A DNA stretch of 64,000 bases from positions 1,798,001 through 1,862,000 of the forward strand of contig NZ_CP109178.1 of NCBI RefSeq assembly GCF_036248255.1, given 5' to 3'. Made by a program: the position numbers and the translations under genes. Shown piece by piece: positions 48,391-56,918 of this stretch (position 1 is its first letter; each line of letters begins with the position of its first letter). A model generated the notes under the pieces. That model was not told the origin of the DNA. It saw only the letters and a program-made list of their open reading frames with translations, and did no database searches. The stretch comes from Streptomyces sp. NBC_01717. GTDB lineage: Bacteria; Actinomycetota; Actinomycetes; Streptomycetales; Streptomycetaceae.

Positions 48391-50496
48391 TCACACCTCC
48401 GACGGCAGGAACTCGGCGATCAGCTCGGCGAACTCGTCCGGTGCGGCGATCCGTACGCCGAGATCCTCCGCCTTGGTGCGCTTGGACCCGGCCTTCTCCC
48501 CGGCGACCAGCAGCGTGGTGCGCTTGGAGACGCTGGACGAGGACTTCCCGCCGGCCCGCTCGATCAGCTCGTTCATCTGGTTCCGCGAGAGCTTCTCAAG
48601 CGCCCCGGTCATGGCTCCGGTGACCACCACCGTCATCCCGTCCAGCGGCCGTTCGGCCGCCGCCTCGCCGTCCGCAGGGGCAGCTGCGCCCTCCGCGTTC
48701 TCCTCGCCGGGCTCCGGCGGCGGCGTCGCACCAGGCTCGGCCATGTTGACCCGGGCGGCGACCAGCTTCTCGATCAGCGGGGCGAGTTCCACCAGCTCCG
48801 CGACGACGGCCGCGGCCTTCTCCTTGCCGATGCCGTCCACCCGCTGGAGCGCATCGGCATCGGCGGCCCGGATCCGGTCCATGGTCGCGAAGTAGCGGGC
48901 GATCCGCCGCGACATGGAGCGCCCGGTGCCCCGCACCCCGAGCGCGCAGAAGACCCGGGAGAGCGGCCGGCTGCGCGCCGTCTCGATGGCGGCCAGCAGA
49001 TTGTCGGTGCTGGTCTCGCCCATCCGCTCCAGGCCGAGCAGCTGCTCGCGTTCGAGCGTGAAGAGATCGGCGAAGTCGGCGACCAGTCCGGCATCGACGA
49101 GCTGGACGACGCGGGTCGCCCCGAGCCCTTCGATGTCGAGCTGGTCGCGTCCGGCCGCGTACGAGATGGAGGCGACCAGTCGGCAGTCCCGGCCCCGGAC
49201 ACAGCGCCAGCGCTGCTCACCGGTGTCGATCTCGGAGCCGCACTGCGGGCAGGTCTCCGGGAAGACGATCGGCTTCTCGTCCCCGGTCCGCAGATGGGCG
49301 ACGGGGGCTTCGATGCGGGGGATGATGTCGCCCGCCTTGTAGACCATCACCCGGTCGCCCAGGCGGAGATCGCGGCGGGTGATGTCGGCCGGGTTGTGCA
49401 GCGTGGCGTAGCTGACGGTCGATCCGTCGATCTCGACCGGCTCCAGCACGGCGCGCGGCGCGATGATGCCGGTCCTGCCGACGTTCCACTCGACAGCGAG
49501 GAGCCGGGTGACCTTCTCGACGGCCGGGAGCTTGTACGCGATGGCCCAGCGCGGCGCCCGGGTACCCGAACCGGCTTCGCGCTGGTCGGCCGCCAGATCC
49601 GCCTTGATCACGATGCCGTCGATGCCGAACGGCAACGAGGCGCGCAGCGCGGCGACTTCCTCGACCCGGGCCTGCACCTCCTCGACGGTGGTGACGGTGC
49701 GCGGCGCCACGTCCGTGTCCGCCGCGGTGTGCACACCGAGCCCGGCGACGTACTCCAGGACCTCGCTGTGCGGGAGTTCGGCCAGGGTGCCGGTCAGCTC
49801 GCCGGACTCCGGCAACGGCAGGGCACCGTACGCGAAGAACGTCATCTCGACCGTGTAGGGGCGGTCCTTGGCGCGGAGGGTTCCCGCCGCGCCGTTCCTC
49901 GGGTTGGCGAAGGGGGCGCCGCCGTGCTCGGTGCGCACGGTGTTGGCCTGTTCGAACTGCTCGTTCGTCATCAGGATCTCGCCGCGTATCTCGATCGTCA
50001 CCGGCTCGCCGAGCTGTTCCGGAAGCCCGACGACGGTGCCGATCGCATGCGACACGTCCTCTCCCGCGGTGCCGTCGCCCCGGGTGATCAGGCGCTCCAG
50101 GCGGCCCGACCGGTAACGGGCGGCGACCGCGAGCCCGTCGAGCTTCGGCTCCACGGACCAGGCGGCCACCGGTCTGCCGATCCGGCGCTCCAGGGACGCC
50201 GTCCAGGTGACGAACTGCTCGGCGGAGAACACATTGTCCAGGGAGAGCATCGGAACCGTGTGCGGCACGTCCCCGCCCGCTGCACCGCCGGCGACCTTGC
50301 CGGTCGGTGAGGCGGCCAGCACGTCCAGCGGATGCGCCTCCTCGTACGCGGCGATCCCGCGTACCAGCCGGTCGTACGCGTCGTCGTCGAGCGTGCTCTC
50401 GCCCGTGGCGTAGTACGCGGCGGCGGCCGCCGAGGCTTCTTCGACCGCGGCGGCGTAGGCGGCGGCATCGGCGAGCACAACAGCTGAGTTCGTCAT
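48391..50496 (-). CDS. ligA: NAD-dependent DNA ligase (LigA family)
   Basis: A 701-residue NAD-dependent DNA ligase that seals nicks through a ligase-AMP intermediate. Domains in order: Ia and adenylation domain with the catalytic Lys 118 in [11 protein letters not shown] fold, a four-Cys zinc finger ([17 protein letters not shown], then a distal Cys), helix-hairpin-helix repeats, and a C-terminal BRCT domain ([13 protein letters not shown], about 620-700). An Ala/Glu-rich linker precedes BRCT. All key residues look intact. The gene has no replication or repair neighbours, so it may be the second LigA that many streptomycetes carry. The ATG at 50496 is used; ATG 50505 is close and cannot be excluded. 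Confidence 0.92.
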   Translation of the reverse strand: MTNSAVVLADAAAYAAAVEEASAAAAAYYATGESTLDDDAYDRLVRGIAAYEEAHPLDVLAASPTGKVAGGAAGGDVPHTVPMLSLDNVFSAEQFVTWTASLERRIGRPVAAWSVEPKLDGLAVAARYRSGRLERLITRGDGTAGEDVSHAIGTVVGLPEQLGEPVTIEIRGEILMTNEQFEQANTVRTEHGGAPFANPRNGAAGTLRAKDRPYTVEMTFFAYGALPLPESGELTGTLAELPHSEVLEYVAGLGVHTAADTDVAPRTVTTVEEVQARVEEVAALRASLPFGIDGIVIKADLAADQREAGSGTRAPRWAIAYKLPAVEKVTRLLAVEWNVGRTGIIAPRAVLEPVEIDGSTVSYATLHNPADITRRDLRLGDRVMVYKAGDIIPRIEAPVAHLRTGDEKPIVFPETCPQCGSEIDTGEQRWRCVRGRDCRLVASISYAAGRDQLDIEGLGATRVVQLVDAGLVADFADLFTLEREQLLGLERMGETSTDNLLAAIETARSRPLSRVFCALGVRGTGRSMSRRIARYFATMDRIRAADADALQRVDGIGKEKAAAVVAELVELAPLIEKLVAARVNMAEPGATPPPEPGEENAEGAAAPADGEAAAERPLDGMTVVVTGAMTGALEKLSRNQMNELIERAGGKSSSSVSKRTTLLVAGEKAGSKRTKAEDLGVRIAAPDEFAELIAEFLPSEV

Positions 50497-50532
50497 GGCC
50501 CCCATCCTGCCGCCCACCACTGACAACGCCCC

Positions 50533-52659
50533 TCAGCCGGACGCCTGCACGGTCCCGTCCGCCTCGCCCGCGTCATCCGCACCATGGGACGTCAGCGGCA
50601 CCTGCGGCCCGGAGCACTCCCGCAGCCAGCGCCGCAGCACCTCGTGCACCTGCTCGGCCCCCACCAGCTCCGCGTCCGGCTCCGCCGATGCGTGGAAGGC
50701 CACCGGATCCGACATGGACCGGGGCCAGAGCAGGAACGGCAGCGACTGCCGGCCGCCGAGTCCGCCGTGCGAGCCGATCTGTTCCTCGAAGGCGTGCACG
50801 CAGCCCGTGTCCGGGTCGTACATCGAGTTGACCATCACGTCCGCGACGTGCGGGAAGGTGTCGGTGCGCCGCACCGCGGCCGCCGCGCCCGGGCCGAACG
50901 GGGTCAGTGGGCCTTCCCCGTCCTGCAGTTCCGACACCGGGATCTCGGCGCCGCCGCGCCCCAGCACGACCGATCCGTGCCGCTCGCTGCGGACCAGCAG
51001 GAAGCCGATGCCCGGGTGGTTGGCCAGGGTGCGGAGCAGCGCGGGGTGCCGGCGGTCGAGCTGTTCGCGGGCCGCGCGTCCGTCGATGTCGGGGAAGGAG
51101 ATCAGTCCGAGGTTGCCGGAGGCCAGGACGATCGGGTCCGACGGGGGTCCGGCGTGCTCCACCGCGCTCTCCTCGACGGGCCGGTGCAGGGCGATCCGTA
51201 CCGCGTCACGCGCCTCCGAGGCACTCTTCGTATGCTGCGCCCGGCGCGGCACGGGCAGCCCGCAGCCCGCCCGCACCAGCTCCTTGAGCGTCAGCCCGTA
51301 CACCCCCGCAAAGGTCTCCCCCGGGCTCTGTCCGTGGTCGGAGAGCAGCACGATCCGGTAGGTGCGCGGGGTGTGTTCGGCGACTTTGACGATCAGGGCG
51401 AGCGAACGGTCCAGCCGTGCCAGGACCTTCTCCGCGTCCCGGCTGTGCGGCCCGGAGTGGTGCGCCACTTCGTCGTACGCGACCAGGTCGGCGTAGACGG
51501 CGGTGCGCCCGGCGAACATGTCGCCGATGACCGCGGCGACCACCACATCGCGTTCGACGACGGTCGCGAAGGCGCGGATGAAGGGGTAGAGCCCGCCGCG
51601 CTTGATCCGGGGTGTGTCCTTCCGGAGCCTCGCCCGGGTCGACTGGACGATCTCCCGGACGACCTCGGCGACGAACGACAGCGCGGTACGGACGGCGTTG
51701 GCCGGGTCGGAGAAGTAGGCGAAGTAACCGGCCCGTGAGCGGCGGCCCTTGCCGCGCCTGGCGGCCATCGACAGCACGAGCGCGAGCTGGTCGGCGCCGC
51801 CGCTGAAGAGATTGCCGCGGCTGGCTCCGTCGAGGGTCAGCAGCCCGCCGTCATGGGTGCGCACGATGGCGCGCCGCTGCAGTTCGAGGGCGCTCGCGGG
51901 TCTGCTGGAGACCATGACGTCGCCGGTCTCCTTCTCGTACCAGCGGAAGGCGGGTATGTCGTAGTTGCTGCCGTGCAGAATGCCCAGCTGGCTGGCGCCG
52001 GTCTGGCTGGACCAGTCGGTGCGCCACGGGGTGAGCCGGTGGCTCGACCCGTCGCCGAGCCAGTGCGCGACGGTGGGCATCAGCCCGTCGGCGGCTGCCT
52101 GCGCGAGGACGTGGTGGCCGACGCCGTCGAGCTGGATGAAGACCGTTCCGGGTGGTCCATCGCGACCCGTGTCCACGCCCCGGCCCGTGCCGGTGCGACG
52201 GCGGCGCCGGTCGGCGAGGCGCGAGAGTCTGCGGCGGTAGGCGTTGTCGTCGCGTACGGCGAGCGCGGTGGATGTCGCGGAGGCGACGGCGGACATCACG
52301 GCGGCGACGACGACCGCGGTCTCGGGGTTGGCGGCGCCGCGCCCGTCCGGGGTGAGCCGCAGGGCGACCAGCAGCAGCGAGCCGTTGAGGAAGAAGACCA
52401 GCATCCCCAGGACGAGGGCGGGCACGATGAGCAGTGCCCGGACGAGAGCCGGCCAGACCAGCGCGGAGAGCAGACCGAACGCGCCCGCGCCCCAGGCCGC
52501 CGTGAACGCGATCCTGGTGATGCTGTCACCGTTGTCCGACTGGAGCTGGAAGTCCGGCAGAATCCCGGCGAGTACCAGCATCGTGAGGGTCGAGACTGCC
52601 CACACCACGATCACTCGCACGAGGGCGCTGCCGGCCGTTCGCCATCGCCCGTCACTCAC
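50533..52659 (-). CDS. Membrane-anchored alkaline-phosphatase-like protein with phage-holin-like N-terminal domain
   Basis: A 708-residue protein in two parts. Residues about 10-130 contain four hydrophobic helices resembling the phage holin 4 (PF04020-type) membrane family. Residues about 165-690 form an alkaline-phosphatase-superfamily domain: VFIQLDGVGHHVL with the first metal Asp, a likely nucleophile region in SSQTGASQLGILHG, YADLVAYDEVAHHSGPHS and VLLSDHGQSPGETF, with late SHGGLGG. Metal ligands look intact. The GTG at 52659 follows AGGTGG by 6 bases. Inference: a membrane phosphatase, phosphodiesterase or phosphoglycerol transferase acting at the envelope. It is not evidence of a prophage. 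Confidence 0.82.
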   Translation of the reverse strand: MSDGRWRTAGSALVRVIVVWAVSTLTMLVLAGILPDFQLQSDNGDSITRIAFTAAWGAGAFGLLSALVWPALVRALLIVPALVLGMLVFFLNGSLLLVALRLTPDGRGAANPETAVVVAAVMSAVASATSTALAVRDDNAYRRRLSRLADRRRRRTGTGRGVDTGRDGPPGTVFIQLDGVGHHVLAQAAADGLMPTVAHWLGDGSSHRLTPWRTDWSSQTGASQLGILHGSNYDIPAFRWYEKETGDVMVSSRPASALELQRRAIVRTHDGGLLTLDGASRGNLFSGGADQLALVLSMAARRGKGRRSRAGYFAYFSDPANAVRTALSFVAEVVREIVQSTRARLRKDTPRIKRGGLYPFIRAFATVVERDVVVAAVIGDMFAGRTAVYADLVAYDEVAHHSGPHSRDAEKVLARLDRSLALIVKVAEHTPRTYRIVLLSDHGQSPGETFAGVYGLTLKELVRAGCGLPVPRRAQHTKSASEARDAVRIALHRPVEESAVEHAGPPSDPIVLASGNLGLISFPDIDGRAAREQLDRRHPALLRTLANHPGIGFLLVRSERHGSVVLGRGGAEIPVSELQDGEGPLTPFGPGAAAAVRRTDTFPHVADVMVNSMYDPDTGCVHAFEEQIGSHGGLGGRQSLPFLLWPRSMSDPVAFHASAEPDAELVGAEQVHEVLRRWLRECSGPQVPLTSHGADDAGEADGTVQASG

Positions 52660-52755
52660 GCCGTCCCACCTCACACGTCCGGGCCGCGTTGCTGCTGAGG
52701 GCCCGTCCCCAGCCTTTCACAGGGGGCTCGTACGGCGCGGAGCACCGGGCGGCGG

Positions 52756-53169
52756 TCAGCAGCCGTCGTAACCGGCGGTCGGCATGGAGAGCCTGCGGTG
52801 CACGCTCGCCTTCGTGCGGCTGCTGTACGACGGCTCGTCGAGACCGGCGAACTCCAGCCGTACGCCGCGCCGCTCGCACTCCGCGGCGAACTGCGGCACC
52901 GACGTCAGTGCCCGGGCGAGGACTCGGTCGTTGGGGGCCACGAACAGTTCGATGTCGCCGCCCTCGACATCCGACCACAGTGCGTGGTGGTCGGGGCGCA
53001 GGCCGTAGAAACGCAGCTCGCGCGTGACGACATAGCCCTTGTCCGCGGCCCACCGGGCGCACATGGCCTGCTGGCTGCGGGTGTCCACGAGGAACGGGTC
53101 GCTGTCGAGCTCCTCGAGCGGTGTGAGACTGGCGATCGCCGCCACCCGTACGTCCCGTACGTCCCCCAT
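52756..53169 (-). CDS. Small protein with resolvase-like alpha/beta fold pattern, function unknown
   Basis: A 137-residue protein I cannot assign firmly. The middle reads SQQAMCARWAADKGYVVTREL, then DIELFVAPNDRVLARALTSV and ECERRGVRLEF, a pattern like the N-terminal domain of serine recombinases (Q..C..A...GY, D.l.v...dRl.R, ...GV.l.f). No catalytic Ser near the N terminus and no DNA-binding C terminus are seen, so it is not a working recombinase. The ATG at 53169 follows a GGGGGAACG element. It lies on the same strand as the phosphatase-like gene. Role unknown. Confidence 0.6.
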   Translation of the reverse strand: MGDVRDVRVAAIASLTPLEELDSDPFLVDTRSQQAMCARWAADKGYVVTRELRFYGLRPDHHALWSDVEGGDIELFVAPNDRVLARALTSVPQFAAECERRGVRLEFAGLDEPSYSSRTKASVHRRLSMPTAGYDGC

Positions 53170-53270
53170 GGGCGTTCCCCCCGTGCTAGGCGTACCGGCG
53201 ACCCTACCGCTCCGACACTCGTACAAAAAGGCGCATGTCAGGACGGGAGGCGTACGGGGCGGGAGCGCGC

Positions 53271-53312
53271 CGCCGCCCCCGCGCCGGGGCGGAACCCGGG
53301 GCGGGGGCGGCG
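53271..53312 (-). terminator. Hairpin terminator after the aldehyde dehydrogenase
   Basis: CGCCGCCCCCGCGCCGGG and CCCGGGGCGGGGGCGGCG pair at 17 of 18 positions around a 6-base loop, beginning 5 bases past the minus-strand stop at 53318. Confidence 0.85.
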
Positions 53313-53317
53313 GGAGG

Positions 53318-54763
53318 TCAGTCGTCGAGAGACGTCATGACGTGCTTGATGCGCGTGTAGTCCTCGAAGCCGTACGCGGAGAGGTCCTTGCCGTAGCCCG
53401 ACTGCTTGTAGCCGCCGTGCGGCATCTCGGCGACGAGCGCCATGTGCGTGTTGATCCACACACAGCCGAAGTCGAGGTTCTTGGACATCCGCATCGCCCG
53501 TGCGTGGTCCTTGGTCCATACGGAGGAGGCGAGGGCGTAGTCGACGCCGTTGGCGTACGCGACCGCCTGGGCCTCGTCGGCGAACGACTGGACGGTCATG
53601 ACGGGGCCGAAGACCTCGTTCTGGACGATCTCGTCGTCCTGGCGCAGGCCGGAGACGACGGTCGGGGCGTAGAAGTAGCCCTTGTCGCCGACCCGGTGGC
53701 CGCCCGCCTCGACCCTGGCGTGCTCCGGCAGCCGGTCGATGAAGCCGCTGACCTGGGCGAGCTGACCTGCGTTGTTGAGCGGGCCGTACAGCACGTCCTC
53801 GTCGTCCGGTCGGCCCGTCTTCGTGCCGGTGGCGGCCTTGGCGAGCGCGGTGACGAACTCGTCGTGGACCGACTCGTGGACGAGGACTCGGGTCGCCGCC
53901 GTGCAGTCCTGACCGGCGTTGAAGAAGCCGCCGACGATCAGGTCCTCGACCGCCTTCTGCAGGTCCGCGTCCTCGAAGACGACGGCCGGGGCCTTGCCGC
54001 CCAGCTCCAGGTGTACCCGCTTGACGTCCTTGGCCGCGCTCTGCGCGACCTGGATGCCGGCCCGGACGGAACCGGTGATGGAGGCCATCGCCGGGGTCGG
54101 GTGCTCGACCATCAGCCGGCCGGTCTCGCGGTCGCCGCAGATGACGTTGAAGATGCCGCGGGGCAGCTCCAGCTCCTCCAGCACGCCGCCGATGATCTCG
54201 GCGATCAGCACGGTGGACGCCGGGGTGGTGTCCGAGGGCTTGAGGACCACCGCGTTGCCTGCGGCGAGCGCCGGGGCGAACTTCCAGACCGCCATCAGCA
54301 GCGGGTAGTTCCACGGTGCGACCTGCGCGCAGACGCCGACCGGCTCGCGGCGGATGATCGAGGTCATGCCCTCCATGTACTCGCCGGCCGAGCGGCCTTC
54401 GAGCATCCGCGCCGCACCCGCGAAGAAGCGGACCTGGTCGATGGCCGGGGCCAGTTCCTCGCTGCGGGTGAGGTGGAGCGGCTTGCCCGTGTCCCGGCTC
54501 TCCGCCGCCACCAGCTCGTCGGCCCGCGCCTCCATCGCGTCGGCGATCTTCAGCAGGGCCAGCTGCCGTACGGAGGGGGTGGTGTCGCGCCATACGGGGA
54601 ACGCGGCGGCAGCGGCCGCCATCGCCGCGTCGACGTCCGCGGCACCGGAGAGCGGGGAGGTGGCGTAGACGTCGCCGGTGCTGGGGTCCACGACATCGAG
54701 CGTGCGGCCGTCCGAGGCGTCGGCGAAGGTGCCGTCGATGTAATTGCGGAACGTGGTGCTCAT
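53318..54763 (-). CDS. Aldehyde dehydrogenase, gamma-aminobutyraldehyde dehydrogenase-like
   Basis: A 481-residue NAD(P)-dependent aldehyde dehydrogenase. The family landmarks are all there: the oxyanion Asn in PWNYPLLMAVWK near 150, HLELGGKAPAVV with the general-base Glu near 250, NAGQDCTAATRV with catalytic Cys near 284, and EVFGPVMTVQSF near 380. The start MSTTFRNYIDGTFADASDG at 54763 matches close relatives. Its neighbours are a SnoaL-like protein and an NCS1 permease on the same strand. That points to oxidation of an aldehyde derived from the imported compound, for instance from an amine or a nucleobase product. The aminobutyraldehyde label is family-level only. Confidence 0.9.
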   Translation of the reverse strand: MSTTFRNYIDGTFADASDGRTLDVVDPSTGDVYATSPLSGAADVDAAMAAAAAAFPVWRDTTPSVRQLALLKIADAMEARADELVAAESRDTGKPLHLTRSEELAPAIDQVRFFAGAARMLEGRSAGEYMEGMTSIIRREPVGVCAQVAPWNYPLLMAVWKFAPALAAGNAVVLKPSDTTPASTVLIAEIIGGVLEELELPRGIFNVICGDRETGRLMVEHPTPAMASITGSVRAGIQVAQSAAKDVKRVHLELGGKAPAVVFEDADLQKAVEDLIVGGFFNAGQDCTAATRVLVHESVHDEFVTALAKAATGTKTGRPDDEDVLYGPLNNAGQLAQVSGFIDRLPEHARVEAGGHRVGDKGYFYAPTVVSGLRQDDEIVQNEVFGPVMTVQSFADEAQAVAYANGVDYALASSVWTKDHARAMRMSKNLDFGCVWINTHMALVAEMPHGGYKQSGYGKDLSAYGFEDYTRIKHVMTSLDD

Positions 54764-54839
54764 GGAACCGGTCTCTCTCGTGGTCGGTCGGCGTGACGGG
54801 TGCGCCCCCGGTCGGGCGGCCGCACCCGTGAACGCCTCG

Positions 54840-55250
54840 TCAGGCGGTGGTGCGGGCGGACAGGTGCTCGTGAACGGCGGGCCAGCTGCCGTCCTCGGCG
54901 CGGGCGAAGACGATCGTCTCCCGCTCGTGGACGGTCTCCTCACCGGCCCGGGTGGCGATCCTGGTCTCGACGTCGTGGCTGAATACGCCGGTGGAGCCGA
55001 GGTGCTGGATCAGCTGTCCGGTGGAGGTGCAGCCCAGGATCCGGAAGTCGTCCTCGGCCACCCACCGCTGCCACAACGCGCGGTACTCGGCCGTGGAGGC
55101 GAGCCGCTGCGGCGTGGAGTGGAAGACGAACGTGGCGTCCGGGGCGAAGGAACCGAAGTAGTCGTCGAGGCGCCCCTCCGCGAAGGCGGCGACGAGCGCA
55201 TCGGCGGCGGCCTGGATCTCCTGGACGGGGGTGCTCTCGGACGTGTTCAT
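54840..55250 (-). CDS. SnoaL-like/NTF2-fold protein
   Basis: A 136-residue protein with the cone-shaped NTF2 fold pattern: an N-terminal helix (EIQAAADALVAAFAEGRLDDYFGSFAPDATFVFHSTP) and a curved sheet (EYRALWQRWVAEDDFRILG, VFSHDVETRIATRAGEE). Members are small isomerases, hydrolases or binding proteins. GGAGC precedes the ATG at 55250. It stands between the permease (32-base gap) and the aldehyde dehydrogenase (76-base gap), so it probably handles an intermediate of the same short pathway. No catalytic residues can be named with confidence. Confidence 0.82.
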   Translation of the reverse strand: MNTSESTPVQEIQAAADALVAAFAEGRLDDYFGSFAPDATFVFHSTPQRLASTAEYRALWQRWVAEDDFRILGCTSTGQLIQHLGSTGVFSHDVETRIATRAGEETVHERETIVFARAEDGSWPAVHEHLSARTTA

Positions 55251-55282
55251 GGGTGGCTCCTGGTTACGGGCGGGGAGGGCGC

Positions 55283-56821
55283 TCAGTGAGCGGCGGCGGG
55301 TTCGGCGGCGAGGGACTCCTCCGGACCTCCGGTGATCGGCGGGACCTCGGTGTCCGACGCCCGGACGAGCCGGGGCCCATCCGGCCCGTACACCCCGCGC
55401 GGCTCCGGGAACACGGTGAGCAGGGCGAGGTAGAGCACGGCTGCCAGGGCGAGACCGACCGGCAGGGAGATGTCCGCGCCGTTCGCCAGGTTGCCGAGCG
55501 GGCCGACGAACTGGCCGGGCAGGTTGGTGAAGAGGAGCGCCACGACGGCGGAGATGACCCAGGTGGACATTCCGCGCCAGTTCCAGCCGTGGTTGAACCA
55601 GTAGCGTCCACCGATCTGGCGGCGGTTGAAGACCTGGAGGGCGTCCGCGTCGTACCAGCCGCGCCGGGTGAGGTAGCCGAGAGCCATGACGATCATCCAC
55701 GGGGCCGTGCACGTGATGATCAGTGTCGCGAAGGTGGAGATGGACTGCGCGAGGTTGAGCGCGAACCGGCCGACGAAGATGAAGGCGATCGACAGGGCCC
55801 CGATGAAGAACGTCGACTGGACCCGGCTGAAGCGCGTGAACACGCTGGAGACGTCGAGCCCGGTGCCGTACAGCGCGGTCGTGCCGGTGGAGAGGCCACC
55901 GATCAGGGCGATCAGGCAGAGCGGCAGGAAGTACCAGCCGGGCGAGATGGCCAGCAGTCCGCCGACGTAGTTGGGGGCGGCCGGGTCGACGTACTTCGCG
56001 GCCTTGGCGGCGATGATCGAGGCGGTCGCCAGGCCGAAGAGGAACGGCAGCAGGGTGGCGATCTGGGCGAGGAACGCGGCGCCCATGACCCGGCGGCGCG
56101 GCGTGGCGGTCGGGATGTAGCGGGACCAGTCGCCGAGGAAGGCTCCGAACGAGACCGGGTTGGACAGGACGATCAGCGCGGAGCCGATGAAGGCCGGCCA
56201 GAAGAGCGGGTCGGCGGTCGAAGCGAAGGCTCCCGCGTACCCCGGGTCGAAGTCTCCGGCGAAGGCGAAGGCGCCGAGGACGAAGAGCGCCGAGGCGGCG
56301 ACGACCGCGATCTTGTTGACCAGCAGCATGAACCGGAAGCCGTAGACACAGACGACGAGCACCAGTCCGGCGAAGATCGCGTAGGCGACGCCGTAGCTCA
56401 CATCGGACTCGGGGAGACCGGCGAGTCGGTGGGCTCCGCCGACGAGTGCGTCACCGGAGGACCACACGGAGATCGAGAAGAACGCGACCGCGGTGAGCAG
56501 CGAGAGGAACGAGCCGACGATCCTGCCGTGCACGCCCAGGTGGGCGGAGGAGGAGACGGCGTTGTTGGTGCCGTTGGTCGGCCCGAAGAGCGCCATCGGG
56601 GCGAGCAGCAGGGCGCCGACGACCAGACCCAGCACGGTCGCCGCCAGGCCCTGCCAGAAGGAGAGCCCGAAGAGGATCGGGAACGCACCGAGCACACAGG
56701 TGGCGAAGGTGTTGGCGCCGCCGAAGGCGAGCCGGAAGAGGTCGAGGGGGCGGGCGGTGCGGTCCGCCTCTGGTATCCGCTCGACCCCGTTGGTCTCGAC
56801 TTCGGTGATCGAGGAAGTCAC
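55283..56821 (-). CDS. NCS1-family nucleobase permease (cytosine/purine permease type)
   Basis: A 512-residue membrane protein with 12 predicted helices of the NCS1 family (CodB, allantoin and hydantoin permeases). RPLDLFRLAFGGANTFATCVLG begins helix 1, FGPTNGTNNAVSSSAHLGVHG lies near helix 3 and SNPVSFGAFLGDWSRYIPTA lies in helix 6, positions that form the substrate and Na+ sites. The C terminus is cytosolic. It is the first gene of a three-gene operon with SnoaL and aldehyde dehydrogenase genes, and diverges from a PucR regulator. Substrate is likely a purine, pyrimidine or related nitrogen compound. Confidence 0.9.
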   Translation of the reverse strand: MTSSITEVETNGVERIPEADRTARPLDLFRLAFGGANTFATCVLGAFPILFGLSFWQGLAATVLGLVVGALLLAPMALFGPTNGTNNAVSSSAHLGVHGRIVGSFLSLLTAVAFFSISVWSSGDALVGGAHRLAGLPESDVSYGVAYAIFAGLVLVVCVYGFRFMLLVNKIAVVAASALFVLGAFAFAGDFDPGYAGAFASTADPLFWPAFIGSALIVLSNPVSFGAFLGDWSRYIPTATPRRRVMGAAFLAQIATLLPFLFGLATASIIAAKAAKYVDPAAPNYVGGLLAISPGWYFLPLCLIALIGGLSTGTTALYGTGLDVSSVFTRFSRVQSTFFIGALSIAFIFVGRFALNLAQSISTFATLIITCTAPWMIVMALGYLTRRGWYDADALQVFNRRQIGGRYWFNHGWNWRGMSTWVISAVVALLFTNLPGQFVGPLGNLANGADISLPVGLALAAVLYLALLTVFPEPRGVYGPDGPRLVRASDTEVPPITGGPEESLAAEPAAAH

Positions 56822-56891
56822 GGACGCTCCACCTACTGTTCATGCACGGGGACTGGCCCCTCAGTCTGTGGTGCCGAACCGTGGGCGGCAA

Positions 56892-56906
56892 TTGTGAGAA
56901 TCACAA
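56892..56906. promoter_or_regulatory. Palindromic operator between NCS1 permease and PucR genes
   Basis: TTGTGA GAA TCACAA is a perfect 6-base dyad with a 3-base spacer, 13 bases before the PucR start and 71 bases before the permease start. It is the only strong dyad in the 97-base divergent region and is a natural PucR site. Confidence 0.6.
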
Positions 56907-56918
56907 AGGGATACGCTG

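Noticed and set aside
48391..50496. Second DNA ligase as sign of a plasmid or defence island
   Set aside because: All neighbours are ordinary chromosomal genes and two LigA copies are common in Streptomyces.
50533..52659. Prophage remnant suggested by the holin-like domain
   Set aside because: No other phage gene, integrase or att-like repeat is nearby; the domain is fused to a phosphatase-like enzyme and is widespread in chromosomes.
52756..53169. Active serine recombinase or mobile element
   Set aside because: Catalytic Ser, Arg motifs and DNA-binding part are absent, and no inverted repeats flank the gene.
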